This document shows positions 25,331-38,413 of a DNA stretch of 44,659 bases, piece after piece (the stretch's first letter is position 1; the number at the start of each line of letters is the position of its first letter). The notes below the pieces were generated by a model that saw nothing but the letters and a program-made list of their open reading frames with translations, was not told the DNA's origin and searched no databases. Position numbers and translations under genes: made by a program. This stretch comes from Neelides folsomi. Its lineage: Eukaryota; Arthropoda; Collembola; Neelipleona; Neelidae. Location of the stretch: assembly GCA_034687125.1 (NCBI GenBank), contig JAQGBZ010000465.1:1-44659 (forward strand), read 5' to 3'.

Positions 25331-28300
25331 TACAATGTTTTCCTACTTTACGATCACATAAATGTTTTATAAATATTGCATTATTATATTTATTAAAAGC
25401 TTGACACTTTGTTCATTCATCAATTTCTTTTTATTTGATTTTGTGGCATCTTTTGAATTCACCAATGAACCATATAATGTTTTAACAATCAAATATATAT
25501 TTACGTTAATGTAGGTATATCTATTACAAATTTGTAATGTGTATTTAATTGAATTTGCGAGGTCTTTGCATGAAACGTTTACAATTGAATAGTTGAGTAA
25601 ACTTTATTACAAGTAATACTAAACGTATTTATTATAAATACTTTGAATAGTAAAATGAGTATTATTTGAATTTCCTTCCCAAATATTTATTTGTTAAAAG
25701 GGATAAACCATTTATATTAACTAACACACTTCTGTTTCTATCTTTCTTGGAATTGGAGGAAGCTCATAAATACTCAATGTTGTTGACTTACCTTTTATCT
25801 TCTTCCATTACTTTTTTATGTTCCCATGTTTGAATTGGTGAAAGTGGTGAAAGTGGAGAGAAAGGAATATTTTTTACTCAAAATGAAATTTCAAAATTTT
25901 ACTTCCCCAACCATTGGAGATTAAATTTATCCCTCAAAACCAATTTACATCACATGTTTAGTACAAATTACTATATTTAATCAAAAGTTTATTATCTTTA
26001 TTATCCAATACATAAATATTTTAATGCACCCTACACCTAATGGTAAAATTTATAGCAATTGTGTTAATAAATACATGTTATGAAAATGAACACTTTTTGG
26101 AAGTTTGATAAAAAGTAAGTATAAAATATCTAATATGAGATTTCAGCTTATGTTCTTATATAATATTCATTGGAATAGAGTACAATATTCATTCGAACAA
26201 GGAATTGTATCTCTATGATTGGCATAGAATATGTAAGTATATGTACTGTAGATGATTATCTGGTACACTTAATATATAGCTGATTGGATTTTGCGTTCCT
26301 GGGTTAAGATGTATATTTATTAAATGGTCCAAGAGAGATGGGAAATGTATCATTTATGAAGAGGCATATTGTTTAGGGAGTCAATTAAGTGGAAACTCAC
26401 TTGAGGCTCCGCATCCAAGTTTACTCACGGGGAAAATGATGAATGCATTTATGAATAAGGGGGAACAGCGGATTGAATGGAACCTCATTGTAGTATCTCT
26501 CTCTTTATATATAAAGGTCGAATGTATGTATTTATTTATTGTCTCTTACACAATTGGAGGAATTTCTTTGGATCTTTTGACTCTTTCGACTCTTTCGCCC
26601 AGCTCAATGTATTTTGTTTCTCTCAAGTTGAAAATAGGTCAATTCCACTCCGTCGACAGACGAGAGTGGTGCATTAAGGAGACGAATAATCCATAATTCA
26701 TAATTCATGGGAGAGCCGGAGGAGTCGCTTAGCCGTCGACCGCTAAAAACATTCCGCAGCCGCATTTAAACAACATCAGCCCTCATCTTGGGCTCTTCGT
26801 TGGGGAACAACTCCACTCCTCCAAATTGTTTCTCCTCACACGTGTTCCAGCAACGCCGCTCTTCGTCATTCAAATACTCAAAAACGTGAGGTCGACGGGG
26901 CAAATTTCCCCAACTCACCTCGTAAATATTTAAACAATAAGTTAATTCTAATAAGAGACATCTTGTTCTCTCCACTTGTTCTTTTCAACTTCTTTCATCT
27001 ACGCCCCAGATGGCTCAAACTTAATTGAGACAAATTCAAATAACACGAAGGCAGACAATCATTACAAACAATACGTGTGGGGAAGATTAGAAAAAAATGA
27101 TTTCATATGGAACCACAATGCATAATACCTCAAATATTTCATATTTACAGGGAAAACATAAATGGTTTCTTCCATATATACCATACATCTACATATCATA
27201 TATGTATTTATGTGTATCTGTATGAGTTGAAGTGTGTTTTGTGTGTCGTGTGTACTACAATGCCATTTTCCATTTCCTATTCATTATTCACAAATAATCT
27301 TTTACAAATACATAGAATGAATGAGTACATAAGAAACCCTTTATTTACTTTTATTTGTATATTCATAACTACCTATGTAGATATTCTACAAGTAGAATAT
27401 TGCAGATATAATAACGCTATGATTTATTCATATTTTTAACTATACAGGTAGTATACAGCTATATATGTATTTATGTATTATATATGAATAAAATATTTAG
27501 CTAGAAATATATATAGTCTTTTAAGTATTAGATAACTAACATTGAAATACCTTTAGATTGGACCAAATGTGAAAACAATCATTCATATTTGAGATGTTGA
27601 AGAAGTAGCATTCATCATCAAGAGACATGTTTGCCCTAGTTTGTAGGAAGATAGTAGCCAAGTTATTCATGTAATCGAGGTATAAGAATCTGAAGTATAT
27701 ATGTATTAGGCAATAGGAATGTATTTATTCTCTTTGGGTTTGTTGGTTGTTTGGAGTGGCCAACTGACGGCGTCTTCTTCATGCATAATTTTATTATCCG
27801 CCGCTCCGCCCCAAAAATATTGAATGTGATTTGGGAAATATTTATTCCCCCTCTCCCACATTCATTGGCTCGAAAGAGGAAGAGAGTAGCTCAAAGGGAT
27901 TTTATTGAAATCAGATTCAGGCGGCTCGGAGATTAAAGGAGGATCCCAGAGAACAAAAACATCTTGTTCCCTCTCCTCCCCTCTTATTATCCCCAAAAAC
28001 AGAAATGACTATATACCACTTTACAAAAATGTCTCGAGGAGGGTGGAAAAATCTGAAAGAGTGATGAACTTTCTCAAATCCTTTTGTTCATCTTTTTTAC
28101 CAAATTTTCAAAACTTATCCTTCATCAAACTTTCCTTATGATCAGACAAACATATTTATAATCCATTTACTTCACTATAGGCATGTAATCACAATACATT
28201 AAAATTCTATATAAGACATCTTACCCCCTTAAGTACACAAACCACTAATGTGTAATAAGATTAGGTTCAAATGTTATTTAAATAAATATATATAATTGTA

Positions 28301-30259
28301 AGGTTTATATTTATATTATATTTTGGAAGTTTTATCGTTGAAACAAACTGTGAAAAGTGTGAAAGTACAAATATGTATTTTACAAGTCACAACGGCAGTG
28401 TTTATACATACATGCCATTAGTTTATATGTATAATTTTCTTGGGTATTTTGAGTGTTATTATATATGAGAATAAAGAAAAGTGTTCTCGGAATTGTCAAA
28501 AGAAGGTGAAGAATGGTGTTGAATAATTAAAGGATGTTTCCATACAAGTTGGCCTTGGCTCATCAGAAGAGGTTTCTTTGTCGGGGTTCCGAGAAAGAAC
28601 GACCGCGTCGAAGGGTGACAATGAGTTGAAGGTATTCACATGGGGAAGAGTCTTCATTACTCCACCAGAGATAAGAGGAGAATGTGGAGGGAAATGGGAA
28701 AAGCTTTTAGAGACTCTCATGGCTGGTCACTTCAAGATTTACGTAGTATGGAGAAAGACACACGAAAACGGTTTCCCGGCTCCCCATCCAAAAATAATTT
28801 CCTCGAAATTGGAAATCCATTTAGGAAAAACCATCCACTCCCTTGGCCATGCAACGACTTTGGGACCATTAGCCTTTACAACCCGAACCCCCCAATATGT
28901 AAGGAAAGAAAGTTGAGAAAAAGTTGGCCCGTACTTATTTCGGGAATCATAAGTATCATACATTCATTCCCATACACACTTGAGGAAATTACAAGGTGAG
29001 TGAAGTCTTCCACACCCATAATGGATCTCCTGAGTGGAAAGGGAATAGTAAAAGTATTTCCCTCGGAGCTGGACAAATGTTGGAAAACTTGAATTGATTC
29101 TTGCATAAACGAGGAATTTTTGGATAAATAAATAAAATATTATTTTGGTTAATGGGAGGTTATTATCATCAGTGGAGTTGGGATGGAAGATATAAATTTA
29201 TATTGGGGCGAGTTTTAGGTTTTTGACCGCTTGGGAGGCGGAACACGTTCCTTTCCAGCTCCCCCTGTTTGTCCCGGGAATTGTGGGGGGTATTATGATT
29301 TACTACCTGGTTTTACTCCTCTACGAGTAAATGAGACGGGACTTAAATGACCTGGTGGAGGCCAAGACTACTAATGTCTTATCGCCCCGTTCCGCCACCT
29401 CAGGTCCACAGACTTATTAACCGTTTAAAAGTTAATGAACCTGGCGGAGGTTCGGCATTATGGACCATAAACTCTGGCTCTTAAGAAGTCTCGCAGAGGC
29501 TGAAGGGATTTTTTATTGATGCAGAAAGGTTTGTCGGACATTTGTCTCCTCTTTTATGCGCCATCCATGCAGATCCGCTCACCCCGCAAATTGGAGTTGT
29601 ATGGAAATTCCAGAATTTGTCAAACTGGATCCGAATGTGTGGGGGGAAGGGGGGAAGGACAAGTTCCTCGTTTTCCGAGCGACGATAAGTCAATGGTCCC
29701 CTTGGGCCCCATTCACCAATTGGACCCTCTGGCTTTCATTGTAAGGCCACGAGGACGAAATTGTCCAAGTCATCTCGAAGGTTGCCCGGGAGTGGAATTC
29801 CCCTTCACTCAAGGAATCATGAACCCGGGCATATCTCACCTTATCTCAGACTCAACCTTTAGAGTGCTAAGTTGGAGAATTACGGCAGGTAAAAGTGCCA
29901 TTTGAGGATTCAAAACTTTCCAAACTCTTACTTTACTAACAAATCCCCATCAATGGACAAACCTCTCAAGAACTCATTTTTCTTCAAAAAAAATCTATCT
30001 CAATCATTCAGAAAGTCTCAAATTAATTCATAGTTCAATCCTTTAGTATTATATAAGTATTAATCAACCCCCAAATACCTGTAGGAGAAATAATATCTTT
30101 ATAAAAATCCACAGAAAGCCAAATGTAAATTGGGTTTGATTAAAAAAACCTCGGGTGTGTTTTGAAATTTGAAGGTGGTGAATGTGTGTTTGATTAGAAA
30201 GCACGTTTTGTTCAAAGGGAAAATATCGGCTCTTAATTTATTCAGAGTAAAGTGCACGC
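25331..30259. other. Region upstream of the GFR-alpha-like gene
   Basis: The AT-rich part up to about 28.5 kb contains ATGTA-type islands (26150-26280, 27170-27520, 28260-28440) and an 8-bp tandem at 26692-26709. From about 28.5 kb the sequence is GC-richer, with open frames in several overlapping phases (28526-28999, 29516-29905). None shows a domain, so I treat them as chance. This segment is where the promoter and 5' leader of the downstream gene should lie. I cannot place a TATA box or transcription start with confidence. Confidence 0.45.
29350..29450. repeat. Three copies of a CCTGG(T/C)GGAGG motif, one inverted
   Basis: CCTGGTGGAGG at 29351-29361 and CCTGGCGGAGG at 29440-29450 are direct near-copies in similar contexts (ATGACCTGG / ATGAACCTGG). 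Between them CCGCCACCTCAGG at 29392-29404 is a diverged inverted copy, so local hairpins can form. The block lies about 0.9 kb upstream of the start codon at 30373. It may be regulatory, but that is inference. Confidence 0.5.
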
Positions 30260-30418
30260 ATGGGTAGCTTACTCGGAGTATCTCTGTTTTCCCCGCGGTT
30301 CTCTCCTGTTCCCCAGTTACTCCGAGACCGCCTTCCAACTCGTGTGTGTGGTGTGGTCTTTGTGCCGGAAGGATGGGGAGGTCAAGTGAAGGATTCCTCC
30401 TCATCCTCTCCCTCTTAG
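30260..30418 (+). other. Upstream open reading frame overlapping the GFR-alpha-like start
   Basis: An ATG at 30260 opens a 52-codon frame that ends in TAG at 30416-30418. This is 46 bases past the main ATG at 30373, in a different frame. If the transcript begins upstream of 30260, ribosomes using this ATG would bypass the main start, so it could dampen translation. The main ATG has A at -3 and G at +4, a strong context. The frame ends in a serine run and resembles no known protein. It matters only if the 5' leader includes it, which is not established. Confidence 0.3.
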
Positions 30419-30592
30419 TTGGATACCCTGACCTCTTAGGCCTCTTAGGCAGTGAGTTCCCAGAACGAGAGTGTTGTGACCCCGTGTACCCCCTCCCACC
30501 TTCCCTTCCTGGACATGTTAACCATGGTATTGGCCCGGCATTCCCCGAGTATGTTGCTTCAACCCCCACAACAACTACAACTGAAATTACAG
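30373..30592 (+). CDS. Gfrl: GFR-alpha-like receptor, exon 1: signal peptide and Thr-rich linker
   Basis: The ATG at 30373 (A at -3, G at +4) begins 73 codons plus one base. Residues 1-7 are a short polar n-region. Residues 8-17 (FLLILSLLVG) are a hydrophobic core, so this is a secretory signal peptide. A vicinal Cys pair follows at residues 35-36 (ECCDP), then a Pro/Gly-rich stretch and a Thr-rich linker (STPTTTTTEIT). The exon ends ACAG|GTAATT with GT at 30593, phase 1. The region coding residues 20-26 carries a 9-bp tandem duplication (DLLGLLG). The ATG is chosen because the frame upstream has no other ATG before a stop at 30265. Exon 4 of this model holds a GFR-alpha/GAS1 domain in compatible phase, so the product is probably a secreted or membrane-anchored receptor-like protein. 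Assigning exon 1 to that gene is inference from phase, strand and signal peptide. Confidence 0.65.
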
Positions 30593-30848
30593 GTAATTTC
30601 CCAATCCCACTTCCCGTAATGTTAATTTAATTGGAAGAGCAATTCAAAGGTTTCGTAATTGGATTACCATAAAGTACCACAGGGGCAAAGTGACCCTTTT
30701 CAAATAACCCCATTTGGGGATTCTTCACGGGAATTGGAAATTTTGAATGTTTTTGAGTAGAAGTGGGAGGAAGCGGATTTGAAGTCCTTGCGTGTTCCCA
30801 TTAAATAGAGGATTTGTCGGGAGGCTAAATGATTATCATTGTTTGTAG
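30593..30848 (+). other. Intron 1 (256 bp)
   Basis: Donor GTAATT at 30593. Acceptor TTGTTTGTAG ends at 30848, with only a short pyrimidine tract. Nothing else is recognised inside. Confidence 0.5.
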
Positions 30849-30954
30849 GGGCCATTAATTGTGAAGGGGTCGAAGTGGTCGAAATCTCTCATGGGGAACA
30901 ATGTGTGTGGTATTTAGAGGTGATCCCCATTAGCTTAACGAACTCTCGGGCGGG
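30849..30954 (+). CDS. GFR-alpha-like receptor, exon 2: Cys-containing extracellular segment
   Basis: After TTTGTAG the frame continues from exon 1 (G plus GG gives Gly) and stays open for 34 codons. It ends at an excellent donor, GG|GTGAGT (GT at 30955), in phase 2. The peptide contains INCEGVEV, then GEQCVWYLEVIPI. A C-x-W-Y-L-x-V pattern of this kind occurs in beta-sandwich extracellular domains such as CUB, but too little is here to claim one. Two cysteines suit a secreted protein. Only this frame is compatible with exon 1, and the strong donor supports it. It could instead be skipped, because exon 1 can also join exon 4 directly in phase 1. Confidence 0.5.
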
Positions 30955-33900
30955 GTGAGTATTATTATGGACCTAATTGTATCCATGTTGGGCAAGTCCA
31001 TTACTCCTCATTACAAGGGCACGCAAGATTCGTCTTCTTCTTATTCCCAACAATCATTTGGATCATCAATCATCAACCCAATACAAATTCACCCTATCTC
31101 TTCCCATTTACATGTGTGCAAATATCAATATCCCTTTTCGTGCACATCACAAATGAGATTTACCATTTGACTTTCCTTCATTTTTCTATCATTCATTTTT
31201 CTATCATTCATCTCTAAACATTGATGATCTACATCTCATAATAAGGAGCACTTTGACAGGAATCACAAAATCTACCAATATTGACTATATGTAATTTAAT
31301 TGTTTTCTATAACAAAAGCATTACTTACATTATTCCGAACAATAATATTTAATACATGTGCTAAAAACCCGAGATATGTTATTTATTTTAACCCAAACAA
31401 AATCTAATAATATAGTGTATTTGATTTGATATATTTTGAAATCTTGAAACAATCCAAAATATTGGTACTTATGTATAAACAGACTTGAATTGAAATGTGT
31501 AATTGCTTAGTCATATTGGTAATGTAATGATTAGAGAGATGTTTTAATGAGAACGTGCTCATTTCACAATTTTGTATTATTGGGTTTATTTATTCATTAT
31601 TTAAGTTTAAGTTGTATTCATTTGTGTGAGAGGTCTAATAATAGTTAATATGATTTGAAACCTCTCCCTCACCTGACATCTCCAAGTTTACGATCCCTGG
31701 CCCCTCATTCACATTTGGGCGAAGTTTGAGAGTCGGACGAGGGCCCTTCAATAATGCATGGAAGGAAGGTGGAAAGTCGAGGGAGGGAAGAAAGTTTATT
31801 TTCCGCCTTTGTTTCTCCTCTGTGTGTGTTTCTCTTTGGCACACATCACGGAATTCCCTCCCATCTACAAAACTTGGGATAATTTCAGAGGAACAACTCC
31901 TAATGGGATTCGACACTCCGTTGTCAAATGGAGAAGAAAAGTTTCCTCAATGTGAAAACAAACCGTGAGAAACATTACATTGTCAAACGCTACCCGCTAC
32001 GACGTCCAACACCACACCTTTACTCGTAGGGAATCAATCCTTTGGATATGCATTGAAAGAATGAACTCTTTATTTGGCCAAATTCAACACTATAATTATG
32101 TGTAGTTTGAACTAATTGTTTTATTTCCAATTCCATTGATTCCCATTGTTCCAGGTGCGCTCTCGGGTTGAAACACAATTAGTTTGAGATGGGAATTTAT
32201 GTGTTAAGGCCCTCAATTGGTTCTCAAGTCCTTGGGCACAACAACTAATATATATTTCTTGAGATAATTCTGGGGGAAATATGAAACGAGTTAAATAACT
32301 AATGAAAAGTAATGAGATTAATGGCCATATAAATAAGTTGGGATAACCGGCGGATCATAAGTACGCGTATTATAAATTCATAAAGGGTTATAAGAGCTCC
32401 TCGAGAGTCTAATGTATTTAGTTGAAGTGACCAGAAAAGAGGATTTGCGGTAGTAAGGATATTTCCCTTGAGACCAAGAGAATCTCGGATTGTAGACCTC
32501 ACAAATGTCACCTCTCATTATCACTCGACATCTCATCTCACTAATGAGACTAACCATCCGCTCAACCATTTTATTAAAAACGACAAAATAATTTAAAATG
32601 AATTTTTGAAAGAAAGAGTTGTTTTAAATACCAGGCCTAAAAACATTTTGAAAACATTCGTCTCAGACTTTTATAACCACAAAGAACATTGAAAAATTGA
32701 AATTCAAGACCAATTGAAGATGAAAAGTTTTATGAAGAGATTTTCTCTCAGTATCTTGTCAATGATTCTATAAAGAATGAAAAAATCTTGTGTTTTTTGC
32801 CAAAGAAGGTTTTTGGATTTTGAAGGCGATTTGGAAGAAGATTCGAACGATTTCCCTCTCCTTTCATTTCTCTCTCAATGTTTGGGATTTTCTTCGAGGA
32901 TTTTGGTTCTTTGGTAAATATGAGGGATATTTGGAAGTCTTCGTTCGTCTCGCCCTCGCCCTGACGGCTTTCCAACGCACGTCGGTGGTGTAATGGGTTG
33001 ACGAGAAATTCCCACTTCTCCTCTCAGTGATTAGGAGAGAAAATGGAAGGAATACCTAATAACTTCAATCTCTCAACTCAAAGGTGGATTTGAATTATCA
33101 TTGAAGTATCCAAACTATTCCTACACACATATTTTAATTGAACATGAAAATACTTCATATATAATAAAATATCTTCAAAGTGGGAGATTTGTGGTATTCA
33201 GATAATTCAAATAGCAATAACTATACGCATTTACATCCATATTTACAGATATACTATAATGTATATATTAGAAAAGTATTAGAAGCTAAGTGGGTTGATA
33301 TAATATTTTGTTGATTAATTAGAGTCATACTCGTATCTTTTCTCTTGACTGACGCTTGATCCCGCGTACTCCATCACGAAAGGAGAATAATTAATTAAAT
33401 GAGAATTCTCCTCTGAGATAGGATTTTATTGACAGATGAGCGAGAGTGATATTATTAATGAGGGAAGGGCATGAGACAATTTATGTACTAATAACTATAC
33501 ACATTATTCTTCTATAAATTATCCTATAGAATCACAAGAGAGGAATTTGATCCTTTGGGCTCACTGATACGAATCCCATCATTAGAAAACTTGACATTGG
33601 CATTCTCCCTACGAACCCAAGATTCCTCATTTTGAATGTCTCGAGAGAATCTCCCAAGTTGGAAAAGACGATTATTATTATTATACTCCCTCAAACAACC
33701 ATCAACTTCTTCATACTTCATCAATTTCCATATCATATTTTCTTATAATCTTTCTTGTGATAAAAGGTAATTTACCAATCATATTAAATACTCCATAATT
33801 ACCATAGAGCCAATTTAAAAAAATAATACCAAGGATCAAATAAATTTTACACCAAATAGCTTTTAATTAAAACAAAATACTTATTTTAATGATTTGGAAA

Positions 33901-36900
33901 TAATAGATAATATTACAAAATACACTCATAGGTACATTAATGAGCATTTTAAAAATAATAATTCTCTTTATCATTTACATTACGATTGTTAAGATAGTAT
34001 AATTATTCTGTAAGTTATATTCTCAATTTATTATATATTTAGGTACCATATGATATGTAACAAAAAGTTAGTTGAGTAAATATGCGGAATTAGTGAATTA
34101 GTATAGACAAGACGGAATCGATGCAGAGGGTTTCCCAAGGCTAATTACTCCCCTCAAACTCTGCCCATTGTGTGGAGAGTCGATAAACCCCAAGAGGTTT
34201 TTCGCTCTATCGACATTTCTACCTTTTCAAAGGGTGAAATTTCTCATTTGGGACTCTGAGCTAAGAAAGTTAATTGAGATTGAATTCTTCCTTACAGCTA
34301 CATACAAAATGACAGTTCCCATATATTCACTTTCCATATCTCACATTCATTCAAATATCTCCAATATTTAACTCCATATATTAGTATTAAATATAACTTC
34401 CTTCCATGTGATAAAAAATTTCAATATAATTGTAAATATTTAAACCATGTAAATGGCATATACCTACATAGTAATTATATCATTGGAAATAAACGCATGT
34501 TTTTCTAATTTAAGCAAATTTCTATTCCTGAAACTTTTAATTTAAAACAAATATCTTTTGTATACAATTATCATACAAATATTGGTATGTTACAAATATG
34601 AACTAATATTTGCAAGTTTTGTAAGTTAATTGAATAATGGTGGATGTTTTTTATTTGGGAAACTTTTCATTTCCGCCTCATTTTACTCCTTTGCTCACTC
34701 AGTTGTCATGTAATTGACGGTGTTTGAAACGGGAGGATTTTTGTTGTACAAGAAAATGAAGATTTTAACTTTGTGGAATCTCTGCAGTGTTTGCCGTAGG
34801 AGAAATCCATCCCTATAGGGACTTCATACGTTGTTAACTATCTCCTCTGATGGAGGATGATTTATATGGGAGGGACTTTTTATCTTTTATAAATGGGCTC
34901 AGTAGCTACAGATGGGCTTGTCAAAGTCAAGGAATGATTTACAAATTTAAGGACCCTTCCAAGGGAACCAATGTAGCTTCAAAGTGGGGAAAGTTGTTCC
35001 ATGGCACAATAGCCCTCCTTCGTTTGGAATCCCTCGTTTTCCCCGCTCAATTTACCAATTCTCACTCGGTGGGTTAAACGCGTGTGGAGTCTCTTCAACT
35101 TCCTCGTCTAATCTCCTCCTTTCCCCATGGCGGAGCGAAGGGTAATTGGGAGAATGGGATGACTTCTCCTCAGGATCAACGGCTCTCTTTATAATCATAA
35201 TATCCTGACTTGGTATACCATATGGGGGCTTATAAGGTCGGGAGAGGTTTAAGGACAGGTGTGGGGGCCTTTGGCTTTTCATAAAATATTCACCTTTAAT
35301 GAGATATTGATTCTCATGATATCGAAAGGTGGGGCCATTAAGAGTCTATATGATGGATATAAGAAATCGATGGAGTCAAATCCACATTATTCCCCATAGC
35401 CGCGGAATTCGGACACGTGTATCCATTAGAGAGCTCTTAGGAGACTTTTAAAATAAGTTTTTATTGAGGTGATCGTGGAATCCGGGTACATTGGACATGT
35501 TGACCCAGGTTTTCGTCGCAGCGGCTCAATTAAGATCCCACCCGATTTCGGCTCACTTTGATCCTCTTGGCGGGATAAGGAAAATGGGCAAAATTCCCCG
35601 ACTTGCATGTTCACTCACAATTCTCACACACTCTGAGTGCAATCGCATCCTGGATCCATTTGATTCCTATATTATGTCCACTTCACCTTATAATCCAATT
35701 AGGTTGAAGGCCCACATGTCCCTCTTTATTCCACCGGCCCTCCAATTCCCATAATATTGATGCATATTCAATGTACTCTTTCAAGGTAGACAGATCTAAA
35801 TGCCCTCAGGAATTCCTTTTACGACCCATAACATTATTCCTATGCGTAGAATATATATACTTCCCCCTTCCTCTCAAAATATTCATTCGCTATTTGAAGA
35901 ATCTTCCTGCTTTTAATCATTGGAGAATACAAAATCAAATGAATGCCATATAATAAATATGGTATATGCAAAATGATGGAAAGTTCACAATATTTATTTA
36001 TAATATCATTCAATGTTTAATTTATTTATTTATTTATGTCTAAATAATTTAAAATAAAGATTTCAATTAAATGTATGTTATATAGGATTACATATATTGA
36101 TCAGCCATTTATTAATTCTATCCTTATCGATGAAAGAAAATTGGGGAAGCAAAGATAGTTGAAGCAATTTCTCATTAGCAGTTTTTCTGCCCTTTTCTTT
36201 TTATTTATCTTCAAGGTTCCAGATATTACATTTTTATTGATTTATTTAATGAAATGTTGCTTTTATATTTTTCCTTTCTCGAAATTTTAATGAAGAATGA
36301 TTCAAAGACAATCAAAAATTGGACCGGATTTGAACATTATTTTGTTAAAATACAGATCTACGTGATGGAATGTTCAAAATGAGAGTTTGTATAAGAAATT
36401 GAGTTGAAATCTGCATGTTCTATCTTTCTGAATATTTTTTTAGACTTCAAAAGAACTTTTCCCCCAAAGCTTGATTTGGAAAAGAAAGTTTTGTAAAATC
36501 GGCGTATGGAAGTTAATATCTCTCTGAGAGTGTTGTAAAAACTCTTCTTTTCATCACCATCGTCACATCTACACACTTCCATGCATATGAATGAAAATAA
36601 ATGAATAAGTATATCCACTATTAAAAAACTTCAATTGTGTATTCAAATATATTTCAAATATATTTTCTATATAGACTAATTACATGGTGAGTTGTAATAA
36701 GCTTCAAGAATATTATGAGCTTAATTTAATTGTTTTCCGAAAATTTTTAATTTGTAAATAGAAATTTTCCTCACGTTTTTTAACAATATGGAAATTAATT
36801 AAAATGAAAAATTGTATTTTTAATAGTCTAATCTAATGATGATCATTTAATTAAATTAGTATAAAACTTCCATCCTCGTGACATAAATACAGAATTGAAC

Positions 36901-38413
36901 TGTGGATTATCAAGTACTTAAGAAATGAACAGATTTGAATACTTATATTGAAATATATCTGTAGATGCATACTTCTATTTAAATATAGATAAATATTGAG
37001 ATATGTACTGTACTTATGTGGTATACTTGCATTACGAGTAATGTAATAATAGTTATAATTTGGGATGGATTTTGATATAAAATCCCAAGATCTTACTATA
37101 AATGTAAGATGGATGTTAGTAGTGATATTAATAAATATATGGAAAATGGATAGGTTACAATATCTCTTTCAATATGACACATTTACACAGAGAAAGTTTT
37201 CTCTCTCGCCGCTCACCAAGTTTGAATTAACTTTTTATCCATGACTCGGTTTGATTAGATCACACGAGTCCATTGGCTCATTCACCTTATTAACTACCCC
37301 CCAGCCAGAATATTAGAGAAGGAAACTTTGCTCATTCTGTGGAGAAAGAGAAACTTTCTCTTTGTATTCTCATTAGCTCATCTTTTCCGAGTAGCCGTCG
37401 GGTCCGAGGAACACAATTTTATGAACCAAACCTCTTATAGCTTATTCATCCCTATTAACTTTAATTATTACTTATACCCCTCAATTAAATAATCAAACTC
37501 TTTAATCTTTTTTATACATATTTGTTATTACATACTACTATGTACACATCCTATACTAGTCATTCTTATAAATTATATTCTTACTTACCTATATTACAAT
37601 ATGGTGAATTGTTGTATTCACAATAATCTTTGTAATCACACTAGAAATAAATAAATGCCAAAGATATATAATGTAAATTACCAATCTTAGATGTTTTCAC
37701 TAAATTGAATAATTGCCAAAGTTGTGAAATCCTTCTCGATCGATTTGAATTCCAAATTCAAACCTTAGCTTTAGAACCATCCTTATCTAACAAATAGGCC
37801 TCATTGAACATTTCGAATCTTTAAATCTATTTAATAGCTCTTTGCTACAACTTTCCCTGCTTTAACCAATTTTTTATATTATCCTTTTCATACTCCATTT
37901 AACCATTCAAATATTTACATATTCTTTGATTTTTTAAGAAAGTACCATATACTATCTGTATAAGTACAGATACGTACATACTCACTTGGTTTTTGAATAG
38001 AAAGTAGGATATGTATAGTAGAAACATAGTTATATCGAGTAATATTTTCATATAAAAATGTTTTTCAATGTGAATGAAGTATGATACTCGTAGTTCGCTT
38101 TTAATTGATACAATCTAATTTTAATGATATGAAGTTTATTGTGAAAGCATTAGTACATAATAATAAGTAATATATTTAACTTAACTTGCAACTTGTTAGA
38201 TAATGGGGAAGGATGAGAAATGCTCATGTGGAGTGTGATGAATATAAATGGTAGATAGGGAGAATTAAAACGTCGTGCTTCACACGTTCTACATGTTATT
38301 TTGAATAGTAAAGTTGGTAAAGGAAGGATGAAACATTTGTAAAGATCGTTCCGGAAGGGAGCGGAGAGCGATAGCTCTGAACCCAATTTTCTCATTTCAC
38401 TCCTCTTCTGTAG
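30955..38413 (+). other. Intron 2 (about 7.5 kb)
   Basis: Donor GTGAGT at 30955. Proposed acceptor is the pyrimidine-rich CTCCTCTTCTGTAG ending at 38413. The interior is mostly AT-rich, with ATGTA/TACAT islands near 33160-33300, 34020-34060, 36950-37040 and 37950-38050. A long AT-rich open stretch follows a good acceptor at 34298 (TTCCTTACAG) but fits no compatible donor phase. Open frames at 31635-31968, 34850-35282 and 35426-35754 overlap on both strands without domain signals. Further small exons may have been missed. Confidence 0.4.
31177..31210. repeat. 15-bp tandem repeat, 2.3 copies
   Basis: TTCATTTTTCTATCA at 31177-31191 is repeated exactly at 31192-31206, and a third copy begins TTCA at 31207. 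This is an intronic slippage repeat. Confidence 0.9.

Noticed and set aside
26766..26975. Minus-strand open frame with protein-like composition and Cys/Trp residues
   Set aside because: No ATG, no strong acceptor with a pyrimidine tract and no recognised domain. A donor-like GTGAGT inside it is a weak sign. Conservation or RNA data would be needed.
28526..28999. Two overlapping plus-strand open frames of about 120-130 codons
   Set aside because: They overlap in different frames of a GC-richer patch, with no start, splice pairing or domain that favours either. Length is within chance for a window this size.
34299..34448. AT-rich open stretch after a strong acceptor in intron 2
   Set aside because: The peptide is Asn/Lys/Ile/Tyr/Phe-rich as random AT-rich sequence would be, and no donor gives a phase compatible with exon 4.
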